From assembly GCA_003486645.1 (NCBI GenBank), contig DNGI01000461.1:9618-18993 (forward strand): DNA of 9,376 nt, read 5' to 3'. Positions 1 to 7,167 of the stretch are shown here, piece after piece. The translations under genes and the position numbers were made by a program. Source of the stretch: Cyanobacteria bacterium UBA11370. GTDB lineage: Bacteria > Cyanobacteriota > Cyanobacteriia > Cyanobacteriales > Coleofasciculaceae. Below the pieces are notes generated by a model. The model did not search any database and was not told where the DNA came from. It worked only from the letters and a program-made list of their open reading frames with translations. Positions within the stretch are counted from its first letter, which is position 1. Every line of letters begins with the position of its first letter.

Positions 1-119
1 GAGAGGTATTTTACAAATCATTTGACTGGCTATATAATTAAGATGAATTTACTTTATATGCCTTAACATTGCGAAATTTATTAATGTCCATCTTGTCTAC
101 CTACTAATCTATCAGTATT

Positions 120-2117
120 TCAATGACCCAATAACTTATCTCGTAAATGCTTAATGCGATCGCGGTACTTCGCCGCTTCCTCAAACTCCAGCTTTTTCGC
201 CGCTTCTTTCATCTGCGCTTCGAGTTGGGTAATTAACTCCGGAATGTCTTCTAGGGGTAACTCATTCGCCTGTTCATAAACCTGGTCAAGTTGTTGACTA
301 TTCAACCGCCGAGATACATCTAAAAACGATAAAATTGCATTACTCGATTTCTTGACAATCGGTTGGGGTGTAATGCCGTGCATTCGGTTGTAGGCTAACT
401 GAATTCCGCGCCGCCGTTCCGTTTCATCTATTGCTTTGATCATACTATCAGTCAGATTATCCCCATATAAAATAGCTTGACCCCGCACATGACGCGCCGC
501 CCGACCAATGGTTTGAATTAGCGATCGCTCAGCCCGCAAAAATCCTTCCTTATCTGCATCTAAAATAGCCACTAGGGATACTTCCGGTAAATCTAACCCT
601 TCCCGTAATAAATTCACTCCAATTAATACATCAAACTCACCGTCTCGCAATGCCTGTAAAATTTCAATCCGCTCAATAGAATTAATCTCGGAATGTAAAT
701 ATCGTACCCGAATCCCTCTTTCTTGCAAATACTCCGTTAAATCTTCCGCCATGCGTTTGGTGAGAGTTGTTATTAATACCCGTTCCTGTTTGGTAACTCT
801 ATCTTTAATTTCAGCCAATAAATCATCAACTTGACCCTCGGTCGGACGCACAAAGATTTCCGGATCAACGACTCCCGTCGGACGAATGACCTGTTCAATG
901 ATTCGTTCTTCTGATTGTTCCAATTCCCAATCTCCAGGAGTAGCAGAAGCAAATATACATTGATTGACTTTCGTCCAAAACTCCTCTGCTTTTAAAGGAC
1001 GATTATCCGCTGCACTCGGTAGACGAAAACCATGTTCAATTAAGACTCGTTTCCGAGATTGATCGCCATTGTACATACCCCGGATTTGCGGCACAGTAAC
1101 GTGAGATTCATCGATAACCAATAACCAATCCTTGGGAAAATAATCAATTAAACATTCGGGTGGTTCTCCCGCCGCGCGTCCGGCTAAATGACGAGAATAA
1201 TTTTCTACCCCGTTACAATATCCAACTTCTTGCAGTAATTCCAGATCATAACGAGTACGCTGTTCTAGACGTTGGGCTTCTAATAACTTTCCCGCTTGTT
1301 CTAATTGGGTCAAACGTTCCCGCAATTCCGCTTCAATCCCCTCACACGCTTCTTCTAATTTGTCATCGGGTGTAACAAAGTGACGGGCGGGATAAATATT
1401 TAAAGCATCTAAACTTTGGAGAATTCCCCCTGTTACCGGATCGACGTAGCGAATAGCATCAATCTCATCCCCAAAGAATTCTACCCGAATAATTCGATCT
1501 TCATACGCAGGGCCAATTTCTAATACATCCCCCTTCACTCGAAACTTTCCTCGTCCCATCTCTAAATCGTTGCGTGAATATTGAACGGACGCTAAATCTC
1601 GTAATATTTGACGTTGATCAACCTCACGTCCCACCCGCAACGGAATAGCCGCTTTCAGATATTCTGAAGGAATACCCAACCCGTAAATACAACTAATTGA
1701 CGCAACGACTATAACATCCCGACGTTCAAACAGCGATCGCGTGGCTGAATGTCTCAGCATATCAATTTCATCATTAATGGCAGCGGTTTTTTCAATATAA
1801 GTATCGGTAACGGGAATATAGGCTTCTGGCTGGTAGTAATCGTAATATGAAATAAAATACTCAACCGCATTATTGGGAAAAAACTGTCGTAACTCATTAC
1901 ACAATTGAGCCGCTAGGGTTTTATTATGGGCAAGAACTAAAGTAGGTTTGCCAATTTTTTCAATCACAGAGGCGACGGAGAAGGTTTTTCCTGTTCCGGT
2001 TGCACCCAGTAGGGTTTGGAAACGATGATTGGCTTGTAAACTACTGATAAGTTGGGCGATCGCTTGGGGTTGATCGCCAGTGGGTTCAAAGGGGGCTTGG
2101 ATCTGGAAGGGGTTCAT
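120..2117 (-). CDS. uvrB: UvrABC excinuclease subunit B
   Basis: UvrB is the damage-verifying helicase-like subunit of nucleotide excision repair. UvrA loads it onto DNA, and it then recruits UvrC for incision; it acts on DNA in the cytoplasm. The 665 residues match the usual family length. Walker A GATGTGKT lies at 38-45, and the aromatic beta-hairpin ([10 protein letters not shown], from residue 91) that inserts between strands follows. The DESH box is at 336-339, SAT at 391-393, the conserved motif V block [13 protein letters not shown] from 500, and motif [10 protein letters not shown] at 535-542. The C-terminal UVR helical hairpin that contacts UvrC spans about 626-661. The ATG at 2117 places the N-terminal GDQPQAI motif correctly; there is no clear Shine-Dalgarno, as is common in cyanobacteria. 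It lies 115 bp downstream of the TPR-CHAT gene in the same direction. The gene looks intact and has four HIP1 sites. Identification is firm. Confidence 0.98.
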   Translation of the reverse strand: MNPFQIQAPFEPTGDQPQAIAQLISSLQANHRFQTLLGATGTGKTFSVASVIEKIGKPTLVLAHNKTLAAQLCNELRQFFPNNAVEYFISYYDYYQPEAYIPVTDTYIEKTAAINDEIDMLRHSATRSLFERRDVIVVASISCIYGLGIPSEYLKAAIPLRVGREVDQRQILRDLASVQYSRNDLEMGRGKFRVKGDVLEIGPAYEDRIIRVEFFGDEIDAIRYVDPVTGGILQSLDALNIYPARHFVTPDDKLEEACEGIEAELRERLTQLEQAGKLLEAQRLEQRTRYDLELLQEVGYCNGVENYSRHLAGRAAGEPPECLIDYFPKDWLLVIDESHVTVPQIRGMYNGDQSRKRVLIEHGFRLPSAADNRPLKAEEFWTKVNQCIFASATPGDWELEQSEERIIEQVIRPTGVVDPEIFVRPTEGQVDDLLAEIKDRVTKQERVLITTLTKRMAEDLTEYLQERGIRVRYLHSEINSIERIEILQALRDGEFDVLIGVNLLREGLDLPEVSLVAILDADKEGFLRAERSLIQTIGRAARHVRGQAILYGDNLTDSMIKAIDETERRRGIQLAYNRMHGITPQPIVKKSSNAILSFLDVSRRLNSQQLDQVYEQANELPLEDIPELITQLEAQMKEAAKKLEFEEAAKYRDRIKHLRDKLLGH
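156..163. repeat. HIP1 octamer GCGATCGC (first of eight)
   Basis: Copies start at 156, 521, 1733 and 2056 (uvrB), 4273 (TPR-CHAT gene), 6346 (DUF4384 gene), and 7664 and 7699 (sds). This highly iterated palindrome is a hallmark of many cyanobacterial genomes. In equal-base random DNA one would expect about 0.14 copies in a window of this size. Confidence 0.95.
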
Positions 2118-2162
2118 AGCTAGCTGGGAAGATGAAGAGCTACCTCTCTACTTTGACCATGG

Positions 2163-2188
2163 TAGATCAATACATCTGTTCTGATCTA
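2163..2188. promoter_or_regulatory. Inverted repeat upstream of uvrB, candidate operator
   Basis: TAGATCA and TGATCTA form a perfect 7-bp inverted repeat separated by 12 bp, 46-71 bp upstream of the uvrB start. On the minus strand the T run lies before the stem rather than after it, so it does not look like an intrinsic terminator for the TPR-CHAT gene. It does not match the cyanobacterial LexA box that I know (RGTAC-N-GTWCB type). A transcription factor site is possible but unproven. Confidence 0.3.
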
Positions 2189-2232
2189 AAAACGCGCAGC
2201 CAGCCCCTGTAGAGAGTTTAAGCGGTCTTCAC

Positions 2233-5200
2233 TCAGACCTCAAACTGAATGGCTGTGTTGATGGAGAGAGTCATTGGGGTGGTATCGCCTTGACAGACCC
2301 AAGCGCCCCAGAAATAGGGATGAGCCAGGGGGGTATCCTCTTGACTAAAGTTATTATTTTGTGGGTTAATGTCGTTAGAGTGGGCAATGACTGTATTTAA
2401 TTCCTCTAGTACGTGTTGACCGAGAGGAAATTGCTGTAATTCTTTAACGGTAATGGTGCGGATGTAGTTTTGAGCGTCTTCGAGGGCGGCGGCGCGACCT
2501 AGACCTTGGTGCAGGTTGCTGAAGAAGCGATCCATTAACAGGGCAGTGGCACGGTCTGGGACTGACCAGAGGCTGATTAGGAGGGTTTTGGCTCCAGCAG
2601 CGGCGAAGGCACGGCGCAAGCCGAAGACACCTTCACCGAGTTTGATATCACCAATTCCAGTTTGGCAGGCGGAGAGGACGGCGAGTTCAGTTGCCCAGAG
2701 GTCGAGGGCGGCGATGTCTTGGGCGAATACCATACCTTTGCCTGCGGGTTTGGGGAGGCGTTTGCCTAGTAACCAGGTGTTAGCGCCTGCGAATGCTAGG
2801 GCGGAACACAGCATCGGATCTGGGGAATTTTGGATTTTGGATTTTGGATTTTGGATTGGGGAGTCGGGATTTGGGATTTTGGGTTTTGGGGTGAGGTGTT
2901 GGGTGAGGGTTTTTAACCTGTGGGCGAGGTTTTGGTAGCCCTTTTTGGTGGAGATGGTGATGACTTGTTCTATTATTTCTAATAATGTTGGATCGATTAG
3001 GTTACGGTGCTGTTGGATGAGTTTTTCTTCTTCTCCATTCCGGCAATCAATTAGAGCGAGGATGAATTTTAGATAGTCTTGCAGTGGTTTCTCTGGATTG
3101 AAATAGCCGTGAGTGGCAATTAAGAGAATTTCTGGTGATTGGCAGTTAGTGAGGTGAGAGGCGAGGGCGTTTTTATCCAGGTAGGGCGATACTTTTAACA
3201 GGTTAGCGACACTTTCACCGAGGAAGCGAGTCCCCGTCGTTTGTTGAAAAATAGAACCTGCTAACGTCTGCACCAATTCACCCACTACCTCCCCATCCGC
3301 TACATCCGTTACCCCATCCGTTGCCAAAGTTGCCACGCTTAAATTAAAGTCGGGGTCAGCAATCACTAAAGGCACACTCGCCGGACGCTCAATTTTAATC
3401 TTAGACCGCAAGGCATCCCGCCCGACACTGAGGTAACTAATGCAGTATTCATCCATCAGTAATTGTTGCCCAGTTTCATCCAGGGGTAATATCTGAAATG
3501 GCACTAAATTTAAGTTGCCATCGGGGGCAATTTGGAGTGTCGGGGTTTTGCCTGGTTGGGATAGGTTGAGGTAAGGGCGCAGGGGGTCAAAAATCTTTTC
3601 TCGCAGTTCGTTTGCTGCTGGGGGTAGGTGGGTTAATTCTTCATCGTCGGCGCTATCTCCTCCCATGTCTAGGGAATGGATGGCGAGGTTGCTATCGGAT
3701 ACGTACTGACGAAATTGATGAATGAGTTGATTGATGGGTTCAGCTTCGCCGAGGTCAATCATTTCTATTTTATTGGGTTGTCCGCCGGGGAGGATAAAGG
3801 CGAGGTAACGGGTGCGTTGCCCTTGGGATTCTTTAGCAACGTGGAAATCAAAGACTTTAAAGCAAACAAATTCTATCAGTATGCTATCTGGAGGTAAGGC
3901 TAAGGCAACAGCATGATGGTCAATTGTTTGGTCTTGCAGTCGGATTTCAGGAATTTCGGCGGCGAGTTTTTTCTGTAAGTTATTGTAGTCCTTTTGCAGT
4001 TGGGGGATGAGTTCGGGTTGGGGTTGATGATAGATATAGTGGCTAATTTGGTCGCTTAACTTCCGCAGTTCGTTTAATTGGGGTTGGAGGTGCGGATAAC
4101 GTCCACTAGAGAGGGCTTGGTTTTGGGCGGCTAAGGCGGCGGCGGTGATGGCTTTGCGTTGTAGGATGACATCGAGTGCCGCTTGTTTGGCTTTGGGGGA
4201 GTGGGGGAGGTGTTGGGTAATTAGGGAGAGGAAGCCATCAAAATTATTTCTGATTGTCTGGAGATAGGCAAGGCGATCGCTTTCACAACTGTAGCTAAAG
4301 GCTTGGCTAATTAGGCGGTTCTCAATCGTTATTGCTTGTTTCATTAAGTCTAGGGCTTCAGGGTAGCGATCAGTGGCGGCGAATAATGTTGCTAAATTAT
4401 TCATACTGCTAGCTACATGGGGATAGATGTCGCCAAACAACTTTTTCCACATCGCTAAGGCATCGACATATAAAGGTTCGGCTTCCGAGTGTCTCCCAAG
4501 GGAGTGGTAGAGAGAGGCTAAATTATTCATAGTAGTAGCTACACTGGGATGGATGTCGCCAAACAGCTTTTTCCATATCGCTAAGGTATCTACTAATAAA
4601 GATTCGGCTTCCGAGTGTCTGCCCAGGGAGTTGTAGAGAGAAGCTAAATTATTCATACTGGTAGCTACACTGGGATGGATGCCGCCAAACAACTTTTTCC
4701 TCATCGCTAAAGCGTTTACATATAAAGGTTCGGCTTCCGAGTGTCTGCCCAGGGATTTGTATAGAGAAGCTAAATTATTCATACTGCTAGCTACATCAGG
4801 ATGGATGTCGCCAAACAGACGTTTCGTCATCGCTAAGGCATCGACATATAAAGGTTTGGCTTCCCAGTCTCTGCCAAGGGATTGGTAGAGAGAAGCTAAA
4901 TTATTCATACTGGTAGCTACATCAGGATGGATGCCGCCAAATAACTTTTTCCTCATCGCTAAAGCATCGACTAATAAAGGTTCGGCATCTGAGTGTCTGC
5001 CCAGCGAGTCGTAGAGTGCTGCTAAATTATTCATACTGCTAGCTACATGGGGATGGATGTCGCCAAACAGACGTTTCGTCATCGCTAAGGCATCGACATA
5101 TAAAGGTTCTGCTTCGGAGTGTCTGCCTAGGGAGTTGTAGAGTAAAGCTAAATTATTCATACTGCTAGCTACATGGGAATGCACTTCTCCCCAAAGGTTT

Positions 5201-5364
5201 TGCGCCAACTCTAAGGCTTCTTCCGCCAGAATTATCCCTTGCCTGTACTCCCCTTGCTGATAATGTTGAATAATTTTCTGGTTTGATTGCCGCAAGTGTA
5301 TGAGCTTTCCCAGTTTTATCACTCTCAGCGCTAAATTTTGTAAGCAATTCGAGAGTCTTACCAT
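2233..5364 (-). CDS. TPR-repeat CHAT-domain caspase-like protein
   Basis: This 1043-residue cytoplasmic protein joins a sensor-like repeat array to a probable cysteine peptidase; no signal peptide is evident. Residues 67-318 are six 42-residue TPR units of the kinesin-light-chain type (MNNLAxLYxSLGRHSEAE...). A degenerate unit lies before them (about 35-66) and another after (319-352). A helical linker (about 355-470) leads into the CHAT domain (about 480-1030). The caspase-like dyad is present: His752 in IATHGYF and Cys900 in LSACQTG, followed by EGVFGLRRAFAAAGA and a terminal HPYFWGAWV motif. An insertion of about 85 residues separates the dyad; it includes a predicted helical part (about 785-822) and a stretch encoded by 7-bp repeats (825-847). 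In the family, TPRs bind partners and CHAT cleaves proteins, but the substrate here is unknown. It lies downstream of the DUF4384 gene, same strand, 327 bp away. The ATG at 5364 has only a weak purine-rich upstream sequence. Confidence 0.93.
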   Translation of the reverse strand: MVRLSNCLQNLALRVIKLGKLIHLRQSNQKIIQHYQQGEYRQGIILAEEALELAQNLWGEVHSHVASSMNNLALLYNSLGRHSEAEPLYVDALAMTKRLFGDIHPHVASSMNNLAALYDSLGRHSDAEPLLVDALAMRKKLFGGIHPDVATSMNNLASLYQSLGRDWEAKPLYVDALAMTKRLFGDIHPDVASSMNNLASLYKSLGRHSEAEPLYVNALAMRKKLFGGIHPSVATSMNNLASLYNSLGRHSEAESLLVDTLAIWKKLFGDIHPSVATTMNNLASLYHSLGRHSEAEPLYVDALAMWKKLFGDIYPHVASSMNNLATLFAATDRYPEALDLMKQAITIENRLISQAFSYSCESDRLAYLQTIRNNFDGFLSLITQHLPHSPKAKQAALDVILQRKAITAAALAAQNQALSSGRYPHLQPQLNELRKLSDQISHYIYHQPQPELIPQLQKDYNNLQKKLAAEIPEIRLQDQTIDHHAVALALPPDSILIEFVCFKVFDFHVAKESQGQRTRYLAFILPGGQPNKIEMIDLGEAEPINQLIHQFRQYVSDSNLAIHSLDMGGDSADDEELTHLPPAANELREKIFDPLRPYLNLSQPGKTPTLQIAPDGNLNLVPFQILPLDETGQQLLMDEYCISYLSVGRDALRSKIKIERPASVPLVIADPDFNLSVATLATDGVTDVADGEVVGELVQTLAGSIFQQTTGTRFLGESVANLLKVSPYLDKNALASHLTNCQSPEILLIATHGYFNPEKPLQDYLKFILALIDCRNGEEEKLIQQHRNLIDPTLLEIIEQVITISTKKGYQNLAHRLKTLTQHLTPKPKIPNPDSPIQNPKSKIQNSPDPMLCSALAFAGANTWLLGKRLPKPAGKGMVFAQDIAALDLWATELAVLSACQTGIGDIKLGEGVFGLRRAFAAAGAKTLLISLWSVPDRATALLMDRFFSNLHQGLGRAAALEDAQNYIRTITVKELQQFPLGQHVLEELNTVIAHSNDINPQNNNFSQEDTPLAHPYFWGAWVCQGDTTPMTLSINTAIQFEV
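2824..2890. repeat. Heptanucleotide (TCCAAAA-type) short tandem repeat inside the CHAT gene
   Basis: On the plus strand the unit GGATTTT is repeated three times, then continues as diverged 7-mers (ATTGGGG, TTTGGGA, TTTTGGG and similar). This resembles the short tandemly repeated heptanucleotide sequences (STRR) common between cyanobacterial genes. Here it sits in coding sequence. Three 7-bp units equal seven codons, so it is read as the heptapeptide NPKSKIQ plus diverged copies (CHAT protein residues about 825-847). It does not break the frame. Confidence 0.75.
4411..5166 (-). repeat. Six tandem 126-bp units encoding TPRs
   Basis: Six gap-free 126-bp units encode residues 67-318 of the TPR-CHAT protein. 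Units start at residues 67, 109, 151, 193, 235 and 277. They remain very similar at the DNA level; for example, plus-strand CTAAATTATTCATA recurs in every unit. The first four alternate: units 1 and 3 carry TKRLFGDIHP, while 2 and 4 carry RKKLFGGIHP, implying duplication of a 252-bp pair. Units 5 and 6 share WKKLFGD. Such arrays can change copy number by recombination without loss of frame. Confidence 0.95.
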
Positions 5365-5433
5365 AGTCTTCTGGTTTAAGTCATTTAACCTATTGTTTTA
5401 TTCTTACTAAATTGGGCTATTTGCCTATAGATT

Positions 5434-5685
5434 GAGTCTTGCAGCCTCCTCGCCCAAGCTCAAAACTTGGTTGTTGAGTGTTTGATACTCGTGAGCGAGT
5501 GTTTGATACTCGTAAGTGAGTGTTTAATACTCGTGAGTGAGTGTTTGATACTCATCGTTGAGTCTTACAACTTCGTCAATGAGTCTTTGAACCTCATCGT
5601 TGAGTGTTTGATACTCGTCGTTGAGTCTTTGAACCTCATCGTTGAGTATCAGAACCTCATCATTGAAGTCCAAAACCCGCCTGAC
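5434..5685 (-). repeat. Twelve 21-bp tandem units encoding a heptad coiled coil (interrupted)
   Basis: Twelve consecutive 21-bp units, consensus plus strand GAGTgTTTGAtACTCgTcgTT, fill most of the gap between the DUF4384 and TPR-CHAT genes. Eight are close to consensus; those at 5434, 5455, 5560 and 5665 are diverged. Read on the minus strand, each unit gives a heptad such as LNDEVQR or LNDEYQT, with Leu and Val/Tyr in the two core positions of a coiled coil. The frame is the same as that of the DUF4384 gene, whose TAA is at 5692-5694. A second in-frame TAA at 5524-5526 replaces a CAA seen in sister units, and the frame ends at a TAG (5425-5427). No ATG lies in frame; a TTG at 5671-5673 is the only plausible internal start. 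Most units also carry GAGT...ACTC, a 4-bp inverted repeat. It may be a decayed C-terminal extension, a small separate coiled-coil peptide, or a noncoding repeat. Confidence 0.85.
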
Positions 5686-5691
5686 AACAAA

Positions 5692-6561
5692 TTAAGCCGC
5701 TACCACCCGATACGCCATCCGCAGCAACAGACAATCTGGGTGCTGACGCAAGTACCCAAATAACCCCTGCAAGTGTTCCACTCCGACTTCCAACAACGGA
5801 TCACCTTTCTTCGGCAACCAATCCAACAACGGGATAGTCTTGGCAATAACTGCGACAATCTCCTCCTCGCCAGTCTTCCCCGTAATGTGAAAACTCTGAT
5901 GACGGGAACCTCCCATCGGTAAAATTACCCGTCCACCCGATACATAGGGTTCCGGCGCAAACCCCGAAGGCGACAAACACCAAATCTTACCTGAAGTCCC
6001 TTTTTCCAATACCAGCAAATAGCCATCACGATCCAGACTGACCTCTAATTTAACTCGGCTACCTAACCGCACGGCGAGTAAATCCGATTCCGTCATTTCC
6101 GCCGTCCCCATTTCCAAACCCCCCAACTGGGGTACAAGTAGCTTTAATTGCCGATTTTCTGTAGCTTTGTGCCAAAGTTGCTGCCAAAGTTGCTCACAAG
6201 TCAGGGGTACAAGGGGATGATTCTTTAACCATTCCGGATACACCACTTCCCGCAACCACCGCTTCGCAATTTTCCAGCGTCCCTTATCCGAATTCCCATT
6301 AAAATCACACCCCGCTTCCGCGAACTTCTGACAAATTACCTTCAAGCGATCGCGCATGATCGTCGCGGGATTTGCCCCCTCATTTCTTCCCTCTAATAAC
6401 TCTACTTCTAAATACTCAGCGATATCTTTATCTAGCCTATCGGTATTTTTTTCTCGGAACCGTTCCATAAATACGTGCCACGTCTTCCCCGCAAACTGAT
6501 AGCGGGTTGCCATTGCTTTGAGGAATTCTTCTTCATGTTCGGCATAGTTGGCTAGAGTCAT
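5692..6561 (-). CDS. DUF4384-domain protein with helical N-terminal region
   Basis: Residues about 155-245 of this 289-residue protein resemble DUF4384: a beta-rich module with the pattern DGYLLVLEKGTSGKIWCLSPSGFAPEPYVSGG, then a proline-containing strand, then GEEEIVAVIAK. In cyanobacteria this module is often found in or near proteins with kinase, caspase-like or effector-associated domains; its biochemical role is not established. The N-terminal 1-140 is charged and helical (FLKAMATRYQFAGKTWHVF... and WLREVVYPEW). I do not recognise it, though its size and position would suit an effector-associated adaptor domain. There is no signal peptide or membrane helix. The start is set at the ATG at 6561, because AAGGTGAT lies at an optimal distance; an ATG at 6567 and a GTG at 6570 overlap that site. 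Downstream, in the same frame, lies a coiled-coil repeat and then the TPR-CHAT gene, so the genes may be co-transcribed. Confidence 0.8.
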   Translation of the reverse strand: MTLANYAEHEEEFLKAMATRYQFAGKTWHVFMERFREKNTDRLDKDIAEYLEVELLEGRNEGANPATIMRDRLKVICQKFAEAGCDFNGNSDKGRWKIAKRWLREVVYPEWLKNHPLVPLTCEQLWQQLWHKATENRQLKLLVPQLGGLEMGTAEMTESDLLAVRLGSRVKLEVSLDRDGYLLVLEKGTSGKIWCLSPSGFAPEPYVSGGRVILPMGGSRHQSFHITGKTGEEEIVAVIAKTIPLLDWLPKKGDPLLEVGVEHLQGLFGYLRQHPDCLLLRMAYRVVAA

Positions 6562-6565
6562 AATC

Positions 6566-6573
6566 ATCACCTT
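6566..6573 (-). promoter_or_regulatory. Shine-Dalgarno site deciding the DUF4384 gene start
   Basis: AAGGTGAT on the minus strand matches the anti-Shine-Dalgarno complement (AGGTGAT). Its AGG core is 8 nt from the ATG at 6561. The earlier ATG (6567) and GTG (6570) lie within the site itself, so they are poor starts. Confidence 0.6.
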
Positions 6574-6606
6574 AAATGATTAGACCTCTTGCTTAAAGTT
6601 AAAGTA

Positions 6607-6684
6607 ACCCCCCTTAATCCCCCCGATACGGAGGGAAAAAGCTTGCTCCCTCTCCTTGTAGGGGAGGGTTGGGGAGGGGTTTTA
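6607..6684. repeat. C/G-rich cyanobacterial dispersed intergenic repeat
   Basis: A run of CCCCCCCTTAATCCCCCC is followed by GAGGGA...TCCCTC (perfect 6-bp stem, 6631-6636 with 6647-6652). Next come CCCTCTCC and GGGGAGGG around TTGTA (8-bp stem with one G-T pair), then GGTTGGGGAGGGGTTTT. This sequence type, often translated as PLLVGEGWGGVL in spurious frames, recurs widely between cyanobacterial genes. The two stems share TCCCTC/CCCTCTCC, so they are alternative structures. It lies about 45 bp upstream of the DUF4384 start and may affect its expression or end transcription from either side. Confidence 0.6.
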
Positions 6685-6825
6685 GTAATTTATGCAAGAT
6701 ATCTATTGATTAACCCCATTCTAAGCAGAGAAATCAGGCATTCAATCACGGTTCTACTCATCTCTACTTGGTTCTACTTGATGATGAGTGAAAGATTTAG
6801 GATAGAGTCTCTCTGCGGCACAAAT

Positions 6826-6883
6826 GATCCGCCAGGGGTTAAAACCCCCGTCTCATAGCTCAAGTCCACTGAAGTGGACTAAA
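6826..6883 (+). repeat. Left inverted arm with two hairpins
   Basis: The outer hairpin pairs GGGGTT (6835-6840) with AACCCC (6843-6848), extended after an A-C mismatch by C6833-G6850. The inner hairpin pairs AGTCCACT (6863-6870) with AGTGGACT (6873-6880) around GA. The 12-nt linker between the hairpins, GTCTCATAGCTC region, is identical in both arms. Confidence 0.85.
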
Positions 6884-6994
6884 ACTCTAATCTCTGTTTG
6901 CTAAATAAATGATCAACTTACTGACGATAAAACCTTGATTATCTCTAAAACCAAGTCACTCCATCTATTTGAAATCTTAACCAATTTAGGATAA

Positions 6995-7052
6995 TTTAGT
7001 CCACTTCAGTGGACTTGAGCTATGAGACAGTGGTTTTAACCACTGGCGGGTC
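6995..7052 (-). repeat. Right inverted arm with two hairpins
   Basis: This is the reverse complement of the left arm with four differences. The inner palindrome is AGTCCACT (6998-7005) with AGTGGACT (7008-7015). The outer stem is CAGTGGTT (7028-7035) with AACCACTG (7038-7045), a perfect 8 bp. The T7031-A7042 pair replaces the left arm's G6836-C6847 pair, so both stems keep pairing. Confidence 0.85.
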
Positions 7053-7167
7053 TATTCCTTGAAACTTTACCCGCAAACTACCCAATTTAATTCTACTTCT
7101 TTCAACACCAGTCCCCTTTTAAACAGACTAGTTTAGATACACAACCTATTAACAAACAACAAAAACC

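Larger units (their letters stand above)
6826..7052. mobile_element. Paired inverted-arm element, MITE- or BIME-like, no transposase
   Basis: Two 58-bp arms in inverted orientation (54 of 58 positions match) flank 111 bp of AT-rich sequence without a coding frame. Each arm contains two hairpins: an 18-bp AGTCCACT/AGTGGACT palindrome on the inner side and a GGTTAAAACC-centred stem on the outer side. I see no clear target-site duplication in the flanks and no transposase in the window. Likely explanations are a non-autonomous element mobilised by a transposase elsewhere, or an inverted pair of REP-like sequences as made by RAYT/Y1 transposases. Family assignment is not possible from this copy alone. 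Confidence 0.55.
6562..7167. other. Gene-free interval of about 600 bp
   Basis: No convincing gene lies between the DUF4384 gene and the small membrane protein gene. The interval holds a C/G-rich dispersed repeat (6607-6684) and the paired inverted arms (6826-7052). Nothing recognisable was seen in the AT-rich stretch 6685-6825. The stretch 7053-7167 must contain the promoter of the downstream gene: TAGATA at 7134-7139 is a possible -10 box, without a good -35. Confidence 0.7.

Noticed and set aside
1..119. Terminator or gene downstream of uvrB
   Set aside because: No stem with a T run in the uvrB direction and no coding frame of note; AT-rich sequence only.
2516..2938. Plus-strand open frame of 140 codons
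   Set aside because: It lies opposite the CHAT catalytic region and has an arginine-rich composition typical of an antisense shadow.
5434..5685. The 21-bp tandem units as a CRISPR array
   Set aside because: Units are directly adjacent with no spacers, and vary in a codon-like way.
5467..5763. Plus-strand open frame across the heptad repeat (SECLILV-type repeats)
   Set aside because: It starts with TTG, is formed by the repeat's period of 21, and runs into the opposite-strand DUF4384 gene. The minus-strand heptads look far more protein-like.
6589..6858. Plus-strand open frame of 89 codons
   Set aside because: It translates the dispersed C/G-rich repeat and the left inverted arm, and lacks a coherent protein character.
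6826..7052. IS200/IS605 insertion sequence
   Set aside because: No transposase frame, and that family has no long terminal inverted repeats; only the hairpins recall it.
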